The notes beneath the pieces are model-generated. The model did no database searches and was not told the DNA's origin. It saw only the letters and a list, made by a program, of their open reading frames with translations. From positions 124,001 through 188,000 of the forward strand of contig NZ_JAFBEA010000001.1 of the NCBI RefSeq assembly GCF_016908515.1: a DNA stretch of 64,000 bases, written 5' to 3'. Shown in pieces: positions 39,795-49,239 of the stretch. This stretch comes from Virgibacillus halotolerans. GTDB taxonomy: Bacteria; Bacillota; Bacilli; Bacillales; Amphibacillaceae. Made by a program: the position numbers and the translations under genes. Position 1 is the stretch's first letter. Each line of letters opens with the position of its first letter.

Positions 39795-40691
39795 TCATTC
39801 GTTGCTTAATGTGTCCAAAATGTAATCAATCATGGCATCTGCAACATTGATGCCGGTACAATCATACATATTACGAATATGGGCATTCGAGTTTATTTCA
39901 CATATAATCGGTTGATTGTTAGGGCCAAACAGCAGATCGACACCCGCAAAATCCGCTCCAATTGCTTTTGTTGCGGTAATAGCTAATGCCTTTTCCTGTT
40001 CAGTTGGTTCGTAAACTTCCATGGATCCGCCCGCAGTCACATTTGCCCGGAAGTCTTCCGCATTGTTACGCTTCATGGCGGCTATGACCTGATTCCCAAC
40101 GACGTGAAGGCGCAGATCTACGCCATAACTGGAGGAAATAAATTCCTGAAAGATAAATGCTTTTCCTTGAATCGATTCTATTTTTCTAAACAACTCCATT
40201 TTAGAACGGATTAGATAAACCTGTTCACCAAATGAACCAAAAGCTTCCTTCAAAATCATAGGAAAGCCTAATTGGTCAATCGCCAATTGTATTGTTTCCG
40301 CGTCGATATGTCCAGTTGAAAAGATTTTTGGAGCAATGATCGTTCTTGGAATTGGTAGGTGCTGCTGAGCCAAATACTGATAGGTTGCAATCTTGTCATC
40401 ACTGACGCCAATGGCATGTGCAGTATTAAATACACGCACACCAAGTAATTCCAACTGCTTTGCTAAATAAATATCTTTATCGGCAAAAACCACATAATCA
40501 GGAAGTGTGAGATTTGTTTGCTGTAAAATACCAAGCTGATCTCCAGTTAAGTAGCTAAGCAATTGATTGTTTTTGTAAATCTTGGTTGGGCTTGTTTTTC
40601 TTGCTGCTGCTTCCTGGACCCATTCTGCAAAGTCCAAGAATTTATTTCCCGGTAAATTTCCATTATAGATGATCCATCCTTGTAAATTCAT
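39795..40691 (-). CDS. RimK-type ATP-grasp ligase A
   Basis: A 298-residue ATP-grasp enzyme, first in the operon. It has FPMILKEAFGSFGEQVYLI, FIFQEFISSSYGVDLRLHVVGNQVIAAMKR, FRANVTAGGSMEVYEP, and a normal metal site in GVDLLF and ICEINSNAHIRNM (E-I-N). The closest named family is RimK/alpha-L-glutamate ligase, but no S6- or lysine-pathway context is present. AAAGGA precedes the ATG. It is divergent from folC with only 47 bp between starts. Confidence 0.82.
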   Translation of the reverse strand: MNLQGWIIYNGNLPGNKFLDFAEWVQEAAARKTSPTKIYKNNQLLSYLTGDQLGILQQTNLTLPDYVVFADKDIYLAKQLELLGVRVFNTAHAIGVSDDKIATYQYLAQQHLPIPRTIIAPKIFSTGHIDAETIQLAIDQLGFPMILKEAFGSFGEQVYLIRSKMELFRKIESIQGKAFIFQEFISSSYGVDLRLHVVGNQVIAAMKRNNAEDFRANVTAGGSMEVYEPTEQEKALAITATKAIGADFAGVDLLFGPNNQPIICEINSNAHIRNMYDCTGINVADAMIDYILDTLSNE

Positions 40692-40716
40692 ATTTTGATA
40701 TCCTTTCTGTTATAAT
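40687..40716 (+). promoter_or_regulatory. probable folC promoter with extended -10
   Basis: TGTTATAAT (TGnTATAAT, -10 at 40711-40716) with a weak TTCATA 18 bp upstream, all within the 47-bp gap to the divergent ligase gene. Confidence 0.5.
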
Positions 40717-40738
40717 TAGTCTCAGAGGTGGTGTTCGT

Positions 40739-42004
40739 ATGTTTAATCATTTCCAAGAAGTGGAGTCCTTTTTTGTTGAAAGGAAATCACTCGGCATAAA
40801 ACCAGGTTTGGATAGAGTTAAAGAATTACTGCGATTGTTAGGCAATCCCCAAGATATGCTAAAAGCCATTCATATTGCGGGCACAAATGGTAAGGGGTCG
40901 ACATTATCCTTTCTGAAAAATGCGCTTCAGGCAAATGGGTATCATGTCGGTGTTTTTACTTCGCCAAGTTTTTTCGGCTTAACCGGTTATATGTTTAAGG
41001 ACGATCAAGCTATACCAGAAGATGTATTTGTCGAAATATGTAATCGGATCTATCCATTTATTATCCAATTAGATAACCGAGATATGGCACCGACGGAATT
41101 TGAGATCATAACCGCAGTGGCATTTGTTTATTTTACCAGACAAACTGATATTGTACTCGTAGAAGCTGGCATGGGTGGAAGAGAAGATACAACCAATTGT
41201 TTTCAACCTATCCTGTCCATTATAACAAATGTTGATCGGGATCATACTGCTTTCTTAGGTCATCGTTTAGAAGACATTGCTTACCATAAAGCAGGAGTTA
41301 TTAAACAAGGGTCACCAGTAATTATTGGGGACATGGACGAAGCAGCGCTGGAAGTGATCAACGAAGAAGTACGCTTAAAGCGAACGAAGAGCTACCAGTT
41401 GGGAAACGAATTTATATATAAAGAATTTAAAAATGGCCATTCATTTTTGTTCACGCATGCGGACGATCAGATTGAGGCTGATGTTAGCATGTATGGAGAG
41501 CATCAAGTTAAAAACGCATCGATTGCTTTGATGACCCTGCTACTTTTAAAACAGGTTGGTTATAAGCTTGATATGGAAAGGAGCTGTGTAGGGCTAAGGC
41601 GTACTCAAGTTCCAGGCAGATTTGAAGTGGTACGGGAACAGCCAATGATTATTTTGGATGGTGCACATAATCCGGCAGGTGTACAAGCATTTTTAAATAC
41701 GGTTAGTCAGTCTTTTGCAAATCAGGAAAAACATTTGATCTTTGCGGCCTTTAAAGATAAAGATTTAAAAACAATGCAAGGGCAACTACAGCGCCAATTT
41801 TCCTCGATTATATTCACATCCTTCGATCACCCCCGGGCAGCGCAAGTAGCTGATTTAAAGGCTGCGGGTGGTAAAAAAAACAATGAATATCAACCGGACT
41901 GGCATCATGTGATAGAGTATATTTTAACACAAAAAAGCGGAAACTACTTCATCACTGGATCCTTACATTTTATTACAGAAGTGCGGAAGTATTTAAACGT
42001 ATGA
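40739..42004 (+). CDS. folC: folylpolyglutamate synthase / dihydrofolate synthase
   Basis: Adds glutamate to folates. The Mur-ligase-type P-loop is HIAGTNGKGSTLSF, and HYHK-like and DGAHNPAG motifs follow (EAGMGGREDTTN; ILDGAHNPAGVQAF). The length of 421 residues is normal. The ATG follows AGAGGTGG. It lies downstream of valS as in B. subtilis, but separated from it by the minus-strand ligase/dedA block. Confidence 0.95.
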   Translation: MFNHFQEVESFFVERKSLGIKPGLDRVKELLRLLGNPQDMLKAIHIAGTNGKGSTLSFLKNALQANGYHVGVFTSPSFFGLTGYMFKDDQAIPEDVFVEICNRIYPFIIQLDNRDMAPTEFEIITAVAFVYFTRQTDIVLVEAGMGGREDTTNCFQPILSIITNVDRDHTAFLGHRLEDIAYHKAGVIKQGSPVIIGDMDEAALEVINEEVRLKRTKSYQLGNEFIYKEFKNGHSFLFTHADDQIEADVSMYGEHQVKNASIALMTLLLLKQVGYKLDMERSCVGLRRTQVPGRFEVVREQPMIILDGAHNPAGVQAFLNTVSQSFANQEKHLIFAAFKDKDLKTMQGQLQRQFSSIIFTSFDHPRAAQVADLKAAGGKKNNEYQPDWHHVIEYILTQKSGNYFITGSLHFITEVRKYLNV

Positions 42005-42141
42005 GGAGAAAGTAACTGTAAAATAAAGCCATTTTCTGTAGAACGAAATATTAATAGTATGACAATTTTCCGCTTACTTTTTACAAACCCTATGCTAGAG
42101 TGAAACAAAACATTCAGCAAAGTGAGGGGAAATTTGTAAAT

Positions 42142-43026
42142 ATGAAAAAATCATTTGTCGCAAGAAAAAGTGGAAAGAAGCAAAAGCAACAACAAGCTAC
42201 AGAACATGTCGACGCCTCCCAAACAGAGCAGGCAGCAACCCTTCAAGAATCAAGCGAAGATCCGATCCCTGTTTTAGCTAAAGAAGACAAACCCTATCCG
42301 AAAAACAAGACAGGGAAAAACAACAGATTCAGTCATTTTAAACCGGTTATCATTGCGATTGTTTCTGCAACTGTGATTGGCTCGGTACTGGGTTTCGTTA
42401 TGTTACGAATGTTTGTCGGAATCGATCATGAGTTAGCAGCACCAAGTCCAAATTCCTTGCCAACTGCGGCTGTTAATGCGGATGAGGACAAGCAGCAACA
42501 AGAAGCGGAAGCAAAGCCAATAACAATTGAATCGATGAATGCCTATGCACTTCAAGGTGGTGTGTTTTCAGAGAAAGCGAATGCCGATAAGTGGGCAGAA
42601 AAGTTCACGGATGCTGGAATGTCATCCATGGTTTGGGAGCAGGACGAGCAGTATTACTTGTTCCTAGGACTGACAGAGGAAAAGGAACAAGCGAAAAATC
42701 TTGTAGCAACAACAAAAGAATCATCTGACTATGACGTTTTTGTGAAGGAATGGTCAACAGATAAAGTGGAAGTGGAAATGTCCGGCGAAGAGCAAAAATG
42801 GTTTCAATCATTTCAGGACCAGTGGGCGAAGTCACTAGCTGGAGTAAATAAGGAGAAAGCATTATTACCTGCTGATTGGGAACCAATTGCCGCTAGTTAT
42901 CCAAAAGAGTCGGAACGGGGAAAAGACCTTGTTGACGCAATTTCAAAAGTGGAAGAAACTACAGGAACGGATGCACAAATTACCTTGTTAAACTTGTGGA
43001 ATGCTTACGATCAATCCTTAAAATAG
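42142..43026 (+). CDS. spoIIB: SpoIIB-like SPOR-domain sporulation protein
   Basis: About 295 residues: basic cytoplasmic N terminus, low-complexity linker, one membrane segment (VIIAIVSATVIGSVLGFVMLRMF), then an extracytoplasmic SPOR domain (YALQGGVFSEKANADKWAEKFTDAGMSSMVW). SpoIIB helps septal peptidoglycan thinning and engulfment in B. subtilis, where it also precedes maf-radC. The start is uncertain: the ATG at 42142 follows GAGGGG at a long spacing, and a GTG at 42100 has no site. Confidence 0.75.
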   Translation: MKKSFVARKSGKKQKQQQATEHVDASQTEQAATLQESSEDPIPVLAKEDKPYPKNKTGKNNRFSHFKPVIIAIVSATVIGSVLGFVMLRMFVGIDHELAAPSPNSLPTAAVNADEDKQQQEAEAKPITIESMNAYALQGGVFSEKANADKWAEKFTDAGMSSMVWEQDEQYYLFLGLTEEKEQAKNLVATTKESSDYDVFVKEWSTDKVEVEMSGEEQKWFQSFQDQWAKSLAGVNKEKALLPADWEPIAASYPKESERGKDLVDAISKVEETTGTDAQITLLNLWNAYDQSLK

Positions 43027-43033
43027 TCAGTCG

Positions 43034-43064
43034 AAAAACAGACAAGTAAAATTGTCTGTTTTTC
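43034..43064 (+). terminator. terminator after spoIIB
   Basis: AAAAACAGACAA (43034-43045) pairs perfectly with TTGTCTGTTTTT (43052-43063). Confidence 0.9.
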
Positions 43065-43222
43065 TATTTTTATCTTTAATTCCGATTTAAAATGTTATTT
43101 AGTTCTAGGGAAATCTCGATTTTCATTGATGTATTGCACTTGATAATGGTATTTCACTGATTTGTGGCAAATCAATTCAGGCGCTAATATGGATGTAATT
43201 TAAAGAAGAGGAGGCTACAAAA

Positions 43223-43912
43223 ATGTCTGTTACATCCATTATGATTAAGGACGTACCAAAAGAGGATCGTCCCCGAGAACGATTGTTAAAGTTAGGAGCC
43301 AATCATTTATCAAATCAGGAGTTACTCGCCATTCTGCTTGGAAGTGGGACGAAAGAAGAATCCGTAATGGCCTTATCCCACCGTGTTTTAATGCATTTTG
43401 AAGGGCTAAAGCTACTAAATGATGCTACAATTGAGGAACTAACAGCAATTAAAGGAATTGGATCAGCAAAAGGTGTATTAGTATTATCTGCAATGGAGCT
43501 GGGTAGAAGAATGCACCAATATAAGTCGGAAGAACGATATGTGATCCGTTCGCCTGAAGATGGCGCAGATTATATTATGGAAGAGATGCGATCCCTGAAT
43601 CAGGAGCATTTCGTCGTTTTATTTTTAAATACAAAGAACCAGATTATTCATCGTCAAACCATCTTTATTGGCAGCCTCAATGCTTCGATCGTCCATCCTA
43701 GAGAAGTCTATCGTGAAGCTGTAAAAAGGTCAGCAGCCTCAATTATTGTGGCGCATAATCACCCTTCGGGAGACCCCTCACCATCCCAGGAAGACATCCA
43801 TGTTACAAGACGTTTAGTTGAATCAGGGAAAATGATCGGTATTGAGGTTTTGGACCATTTGATCATTGGAGATCGAAAATTTGTGTCATTAAAAGAAAAA
43901 GGCTATTTATAA
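43223..43912 (+). CDS. radC: RadC/YsxA JAB-domain protein
   Basis: A 229-residue RadC-family protein: N-terminal helix-hairpin-helix region (ELTAIKGIGSAKGVLVLSAMELGRR) and a JAMM metalloprotease-like core with HNHPSGDPSPSQED. The family was named for DNA repair, but that role is not established. It precedes mreB as in B. subtilis; maf, which lies between spoIIB and radC there, is absent. Confidence 0.93.
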   Translation: MSVTSIMIKDVPKEDRPRERLLKLGANHLSNQELLAILLGSGTKEESVMALSHRVLMHFEGLKLLNDATIEELTAIKGIGSAKGVLVLSAMELGRRMHQYKSEERYVIRSPEDGADYIMEEMRSLNQEHFVVLFLNTKNQIIHRQTIFIGSLNASIVHPREVYREAVKRSAASIIVAHNHPSGDPSPSQEDIHVTRRLVESGKMIGIEVLDHLIIGDRKFVSLKEKGYL

Positions 43913-44146
43913 CACTATCTATTTTAGGATTTTTTTCGTATAATTGTATAGACGTACTTATGATGCAGCGCCATTTTTTCGATTTGTTATTGAAAGTGGC
44001 GCTACTTATGATTGGGTGCACATATGTAATTTTACTTGATTGAAATAGGATATGTATTTTATTCCAGGTTTGCAACACATAAAATTAATCGATATAGTAA
44101 AGCTACATAGAATAAAATGAATGGTGATTTGGAGAGGGAGATTTTT

Positions 44147-45187
44147 TTGGGAAGATTTAGTTTTTCGCAAGATTTAGGGATTGACTTAGGAACTGCAAAT
44201 ACACTTGTATTTGTTAAGGGTAAAGGCGTTGTTGTAAGTGAACCTTCTGTTGTAGCAAGAAATATACAAACAGGAGATATTGAAGCGGTAGGAAATTCAG
44301 CAAGGAACATGATTGGACGTACACCAGGAAATATTACTGTCATTCGTCCAATGAAAGATGGTGTTATTGCGGATTATGATACGACGGCTGTTATGATGCG
44401 TTATTATATAAAAAAGGCAATGCGTAATCGTTCGTTTCTCGCCAAAAAGCCGGACGTTATGATTTGTGTGCCGACTGGTATTACGATGGTGGAAGAACGT
44501 GCAGTGATAGATGCGACAAAGCAAGCGGGAGCAAAGGATGCTTTCCCAATCTCTGAACCTTTTGCTGCTGCAATCGGTGCGGGTTTGCCAGTTTGGGAAC
44601 CGACCGGCAGTATGATTGTGGATATCGGTGGTGGTACGACAGAGGTTGCTGTTATTTCCTTAGGTGGTGTTGTTACAAGCCGCTCCGTCCGTACAGCTGG
44701 AGATAATATGGACGAAGCGATCATTCATTATATTCGGAAGCACTATAACTTAATGATTGGTGAAAGATCCGCAGAGTCCATTAAAATGGACGTTGGGGTC
44801 GCTGGTGAAGTGAAGGAAGACGTCGATATGGATATCCGTGGTCGTGATTTATTAACCGGATTACCGAAGACGATTACGATAACTGCCAAAGAGATTGCGA
44901 AGGCTTTAGAAGATACAGTCCTATCGATTGTAGAAGCAGTGAAGAACACATTAGAAAAAACACCCCCTGAATTAGCAGCAGATATTATGGATCGTGGAAT
45001 CGTATTATCTGGTGGGGGCTCATTATTAAAGAATTTCGATCAAGTCATTAGCGATGAGACAAAAATGCCTGTCTTTGTTACAGAGGATCCACTTGAAAGT
45101 GTAGCAATCGGAACTGGTAAATCCCTGGAATACATTCAGCACTTCCGTTCCCACCCTGGTGTATCCGCTCGTCCTTTTGTCAATTAA
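44147..45187 (+). CDS. mreB: rod shape-determining protein MreB
   Basis: Actin-like filament protein that directs the elongation peptidoglycan machinery. Phosphate 1 motif [14 protein letters not shown], phosphate 2 [17 protein letters not shown] and the adenosine motif [14 protein letters not shown] are intact. The TTG at 44147 lies about 6 nt after GGAGAGGGAG and leaves the short N terminus typical of MreB (346 residues). An ATG at 44117 would place the ribosome site inside the gene. First gene of mreBCD-minCD. Confidence 0.95.
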   Translation: MGRFSFSQDLGIDLGTANTLVFVKGKGVVVSEPSVVARNIQTGDIEAVGNSARNMIGRTPGNITVIRPMKDGVIADYDTTAVMMRYYIKKAMRNRSFLAKKPDVMICVPTGITMVEERAVIDATKQAGAKDAFPISEPFAAAIGAGLPVWEPTGSMIVDIGGGTTEVAVISLGGVVTSRSVRTAGDNMDEAIIHYIRKHYNLMIGERSAESIKMDVGVAGEVKEDVDMDIRGRDLLTGLPKTITITAKEIAKALEDTVLSIVEAVKNTLEKTPPELAADIMDRGIVLSGGGSLLKNFDQVISDETKMPVFVTEDPLESVAIGTGKSLEYIQHFRSHPGVSARPFVN

Positions 45188-45199
45188 GCAGGTGATAAT

Positions 45200-46078
45200 A
45201 TGCAATTTTTTCAAAGAAAAAAGTTATTTATTATATTAATAGGGTTTATTGTTCTTGTAGCTTTAATCGGCTACTCACTAAGTGATCGGGAAAATATCAC
45301 GGGACCAGAGCAAGTTGTCAATGATACAGTTGGTTGGGCGCAAAGAATCATCCATGCACCTGTTAATTTTATAACAGACATATTTACAAATATAGATGAT
45401 TTTAGAAATACGTATCAGGAAAACCAAATACTCAAAGAGAAACTGTCCCAGTATAAGGGAATGATTTACGAAGTTCAGGAAATCAAGGAAGAGAACAAAG
45501 AATTGCGTGATACGCTCGATTTAACGGAGTCCATTCGAGACTATACACCCATCCAGGCCACCGTTATATCCCGTTCTCCGGAGCGATGGGTAGAACAGAT
45601 TACCCTGAATAAAGGTTCAAAGGATGGTATAGACACAAACATGGCGGTTATTACTGCTGAAGGAATGGTTGGTAAAATCCTTAATACATCAAAAACGACT
45701 TCAACAGTAAAATTACTTACTGGATTTGACCAATATAACCGGATATCTGCAACGATCTCCCGTAAAAAAGGCGATGATATCAACGGAATGATTGAAGGTT
45801 TTGATGAAGAGAGTAATTCTCTGTTATTTAAGATCATTGAAGAATCGGATCAAGAGTTAAAAGAAGGGGAACAAGTCTTTTCTTCTGGGAAGGGCGGTGT
45901 ATTCCCGGCTGGCCTACAAATTGGTGAGGTCAAAGAGGTTGTTTCTGATCAGTATGGGTTAACACGTACTGCATTGGTCAAACCTGCAGCAGATATGTAT
46001 GAGATTAACCAGGTCATTGTTGTGGATAGAAATCTAGCAAAAGATGAATCAAATGAAAGTGAAGAGGAGGATGAGTAA
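45200..46078 (+). CDS. mreC: rod shape-determining protein MreC
   Basis: A 292-residue bitopic protein: membrane segment at about 8-28, an extracytoplasmic coiled coil (about 75-110, QENQILKEKLSQYKGMIYEVQEIKEENKELRDTL) and two beta-barrel domains (VISRSPERWVEQITLNKGSKDGI). It links MreB to peptidoglycan synthases. Its TAA overlaps the mreD ATG. Confidence 0.95.
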   Translation: MQFFQRKKLFIILIGFIVLVALIGYSLSDRENITGPEQVVNDTVGWAQRIIHAPVNFITDIFTNIDDFRNTYQENQILKEKLSQYKGMIYEVQEIKEENKELRDTLDLTESIRDYTPIQATVISRSPERWVEQITLNKGSKDGIDTNMAVITAEGMVGKILNTSKTTSTVKLLTGFDQYNRISATISRKKGDDINGMIEGFDEESNSLLFKIIEESDQELKEGEQVFSSGKGGVFPAGLQIGEVKEVVSDQYGLTRTALVKPAADMYEINQVIVVDRNLAKDESNESEEEDE

Positions 46079-46617
46079 TGAAACGATTATTACTGCCACT
46101 CATCCTTTTTCTGTTTGTCGTATTGGAAGGCGTTGCACTTGAATTATTACCATCCAATCTGGTAGTAGGCAATTTATTGATTATTCCACATTGGGTTTTG
46201 GTATTTCTGGTGTTTTTGGCTATCTTTTATGATTATGAGAACACCTATTACGCCGTTTTGTATGGGTTAATATTTGGTTTGCTAATTGATGTTGTATATA
46301 CCGGTGTTCTTGGGGTTTATATGTTCAGTTATGCATTTGTTATTTATATCATTCACGGATTGAAGCGAATGCTGCACGGCAATATTTATGTGACACTTAT
46401 ACTCGGTTTTGCCGGAGTTGCTTCGGTTGATATTCTAATTGAATTTATTTATACAATGGTAGGATTAACGGAGGCACCTTGGATCGATTACTTTACACAT
46501 CGTTTATTGCCAACCGTAATATTGAATCTCGTATTTCTAGTTATTCTATACCCTATCTTTGCAAAACGACTAACAAGATGGGGCGGGGAGCACTTAACTA
46601 AAAATAACGCTTTATAA
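46078..46617 (+). CDS. mreD: rod shape-determining protein MreD
   Basis: A 179-residue membrane protein with five or six hydrophobic segments, the usual MreD make-up (YGLIFGLLIDVVYTGVLGVYMFSYAFVIYI). The start ATG overlaps the mreC stop (TAATG), so translation is coupled. Confidence 0.93.
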   Translation: MKRLLLPLILFLFVVLEGVALELLPSNLVVGNLLIIPHWVLVFLVFLAIFYDYENTYYAVLYGLIFGLLIDVVYTGVLGVYMFSYAFVIYIIHGLKRMLHGNIYVTLILGFAGVASVDILIEFIYTMVGLTEAPWIDYFTHRLLPTVILNLVFLVILYPIFAKRLTRWGGEHLTKNNAL

Positions 46618-46690
46618 CAAGGACCCTTTTTGAACAACCTCCTTTTAGGAAAATCGTTGCACTTAGATATTGGATTGAGGTGAACTTATT

Positions 46691-47377
46691 GTGCTTGAAA
46701 AGAAGCAATTAATCATCATTAAAGGTACAAGAGAGGGACTCACTCTATTTATTGATGAATCGTGCTCTTTTGAAGAAGCTGTTATCGAATTAAAAGATAA
46801 AATTATTGCCAGCAGACCCAAAAGGGATGAGCCGCTTGTATCTGTGAAAGTAAAATTGGGTAACCGCTATTTGGATGAAGCACAAAAAGATCAAATAGGT
46901 AAAATTATTGGTGGAGAAAACCGATTTATTATTCATTCCATTCAATCGGATGTGGTACGCAGAGAAGACGCATTAAGGTGGCAAGAAGATAGCGAGGTAA
47001 AAACGATCAATCGAATCGTTAGATCCGGACAGGTTATTGAAGTGAATGGGGATCTTTTGTTAGTGGGAGATGTGAACCCAGGAGGAAAAGTATCCTCAAC
47101 AGGAAACATTTATATTATGGGAAGCCTGCAGGGTATTGCTCATGCAGGATCTGACGGTGATCGGGATGCATTCATTGCTGCATCCTACATGAATCCCAGC
47201 CAACTTCGAATTGCAGATTACATTAGTCGCGCTCCAGACTATGAATCGGATGGTGTGTATATGGAATGTGGTCTTATTGATGAAACACAAGATAAAATTA
47301 TTATTGATCGACTACAGGCTCTTCCACATAAACGAAAAGAATTAAGCGGATTCGAAAGGAGAATGCAAAATGGGTGA
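46691..47377 (+). CDS. minC: septum site-determining protein MinC
   Basis: FtsZ assembly inhibitor. The N-terminal domain (about 1-100) is variable; the C-terminal beta-helix domain is clear (GDLLLVGDVNPGGKVSSTGNIYIMGSLQGIAHAG) and binds MinD. GTG start 8 nt after GAGGTG. It overlaps minD by 8 bp. Confidence 0.95.
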   Translation: MLEKKQLIIIKGTREGLTLFIDESCSFEEAVIELKDKIIASRPKRDEPLVSVKVKLGNRYLDEAQKDQIGKIIGGENRFIIHSIQSDVVRREDALRWQEDSEVKTINRIVRSGQVIEVNGDLLLVGDVNPGGKVSSTGNIYIMGSLQGIAHAGSDGDRDAFIAASYMNPSQLRIADYISRAPDYESDGVYMECGLIDETQDKIIIDRLQALPHKRKELSGFERRMQNG

Positions 47378-48167
47378 AGCAATCGTCATTACTTCCGGTA
47401 AAGGTGGCGTTGGAAAAACAACGACAACAGCTAATATTGGAACAGCTTTAGCACTGATGGATAAAAAAGTATGTTTAATAGATACAGATATTGGCTTAAG
47501 AAATCTTGATGTTGTAATGGGATTGGAAAATCGAATTATTTTTGATGTGGTGGACGTCATTCAGGAACGTTGTCAATTAAAACAGGCACTGATCAGAGAT
47601 AAGCGTTTTGAACATTTAACATTATTACCGGCAGCTCAAACCAGCGATAAGGATACTTTAACAACAGATGGCATGAAAAAGATTGTCGCTGAATTAAAAC
47701 AGGAATATGACTATATTATTATTGATTGTCCTGCCGGTATTGAACAGGGCTTTCAAAATGCGATTGCCGGTGCTGATAGGGCGATTGTGGTCACCACCCC
47801 TGAAAAATCCAGTGTTCGGGATGCGGACCGGATTATTGGATTATTAGAACAAACCGAAATGGATCCACCGACATTAGTAATCAATCGAATTCGTAACCAT
47901 ATGATGAAAAATGGAGACATGCTTGAAGTGGATGAAATCACCCAGGTGCTATCCATTGATCTGATTGGTATCGTGATTGATGATGATGCGGTTATTAAAG
48001 CAACAAATAATGGGGAGCCTGTTGCGGTTCATCCAAATTCAAAAGCATCGATTGCCTATCGTAATATCGCTAGAAGAATACTAGGCGAAACGGTTCCATT
48101 ACAATCTTTAGAAGAAGAAAAAGGTATGTTCCAAAGAGTGAAAAGACTGTTTGGTATGCGATCTTAA
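47370..48167 (+). CDS. minD: septum site-determining ATPase MinD
   Basis: ParA-family ATPase that carries MinC to the membrane. The deviant Walker A is GKGGVGKTTTTAN; the dimer/switch region includes DTDIGLRNLD and DYIIIDCPAGIEQGFQ. The C-terminal amphipathic membrane-targeting helix is present (KGMFQRVKRLFGMRS). AAAGGAG precedes the ATG. Confidence 0.97.
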   Translation: MGEAIVITSGKGGVGKTTTTANIGTALALMDKKVCLIDTDIGLRNLDVVMGLENRIIFDVVDVIQERCQLKQALIRDKRFEHLTLLPAAQTSDKDTLTTDGMKKIVAELKQEYDYIIIDCPAGIEQGFQNAIAGADRAIVVTTPEKSSVRDADRIIGLLEQTEMDPPTLVINRIRNHMMKNGDMLEVDEITQVLSIDLIGIVIDDDAVIKATNNGEPVAVHPNSKASIAYRNIARRILGETVPLQSLEEEKGMFQRVKRLFGMRS

Positions 48168-48366
48168 TATTGTAAACTGAAGCTGTCTTTCATATACTTT
48201 GTTGCTCTTGATATACCGCAACGTAATTGGGATGTTGATTTTCGCTACTGGTAGTCGCTTTCCACGGTAGACAAGAAACCCAATTTATTATGCCGCAATT
48301 TATACCTACTTTTAAGATTCTTTACTTATAAAAAAACAATCTTTTAGAAAACAGCCGAATCAAAAG

Positions 48367-48406
48367 AGATGTAGTGAAAGAAAAACTTTCATTACATCTT
48401 TTTTTA
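48367..48406 (+). terminator. terminator of mreBCD-minCD
   Basis: AGATGTAGTGAAAG (48367-48380) pairs with CTTTCATTACATCT (48386-48399), one wobble, followed by TTTTTT. Confidence 0.9.
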
Positions 48407-48468
48407 TTCATATATAGCTATCCATTCTCATAAACTTGTACAAATGTATGAGAAGGATTGTGAGGATA

Positions 48469-49239
48469 ATGGATAATGGTGTGAAAAAGGTTCGCCAATC
48501 AATAGCGCAGCGAAAGAAAGTGCGTGGATTGACGCCGAAAGACGGAGCTAAGAAGCAAGTTTTACCGGCATTTCCTCAAGAAGAAGAGAAGCATGGTTAT
48601 TTACCACTTTTGCCGGACGATAGTTTTTCGAGCAGCCAAAAAAGCAAGCTGGCTCCAGGCATCATGCTAAAAGCGATACTATCTGTGCTACTATTTTTTA
48701 GTGTTGCGTTATTAGGGCAATCAGATGCAGCTTTACTTGATAAGCCAAAAGCTTGGACCAGTGGCGTATTAACAAAGGAATTCCCGTTTGCCAAAGTTAA
48801 CTTGTGGTATCAGAAATCCTTTGGTAGTCCCTTAGCCTTTACGGCACAATCAAACCAGGCGGCAACAGATGCCAATAGCCAACTGGCATTGCCTGTAAGT
48901 GGAAGTGTGCAGGAAACATTTCAATCGAATGGACAGGGAATGATGATCGCACCTGGAGAAACTGCGGAAGTATCGGTTGTTCGGGATGGGATTGTTATTT
49001 TTGCAGGAAAGGACCGGAAAACAGATAAAACGGTTGTGGTTCAGCATGCAGATGGTACCACATCTACTTATGGTTATTTAAGTGATATGGATGTACATTT
49101 GTATCAGTTTGTTAAAAATAGTGACCAAGTAGGCAGTTTTGCGCCATCGACTGAAAATGAATCGGTATATTTCTCAATCGAAAAAGATAATACTTATATT
49201 GATCCTGTCCAGGTGATAAAAGTTGACGACACGCCATAA
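48469..49239 (+). CDS. spoIVFA: SpoIVFA, regulator of SpoIVFB
   Basis: A bitopic forespore-membrane protein of about 257 residues: basic cytoplasmic region, one membrane segment (MLKAILSVLLFFSVALLG) and a degenerate M23/LytM-like domain (GMMIAPGETAEVSVVRDGIVIFAGKDRKTDKTVVVQHADGTTSTYGYL). It holds SpoIVFB inactive until the SpoIVB signal. The start is unsure: the ATG at 48469 or the GTG at 48460, both near AGAAGGATTGTGAGG. Confidence 0.88.
   Translation: MDNGVKKVRQSIAQRKKVRGLTPKDGAKKQVLPAFPQEEEKHGYLPLLPDDSFSSSQKSKLAPGIMLKAILSVLLFFSVALLGQSDAALLDKPKAWTSGVLTKEFPFAKVNLWYQKSFGSPLAFTAQSNQAATDANSQLALPVSGSVQETFQSNGQGMMIAPGETAEVSVVRDGIVIFAGKDRKTDKTVVVQHADGTTSTYGYLSDMDVHLYQFVKNSDQVGSFAPSTENESVYFSIEKDNTYIDPVQVIKVDDTP

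Noticed and set aside
43961-44009. AGCGCCA/TGGCGCT inverted repeat upstream of mreB as a terminator
   Set aside because: Stem is only 7 bp with a long loop and no T-run after it; left unassigned.
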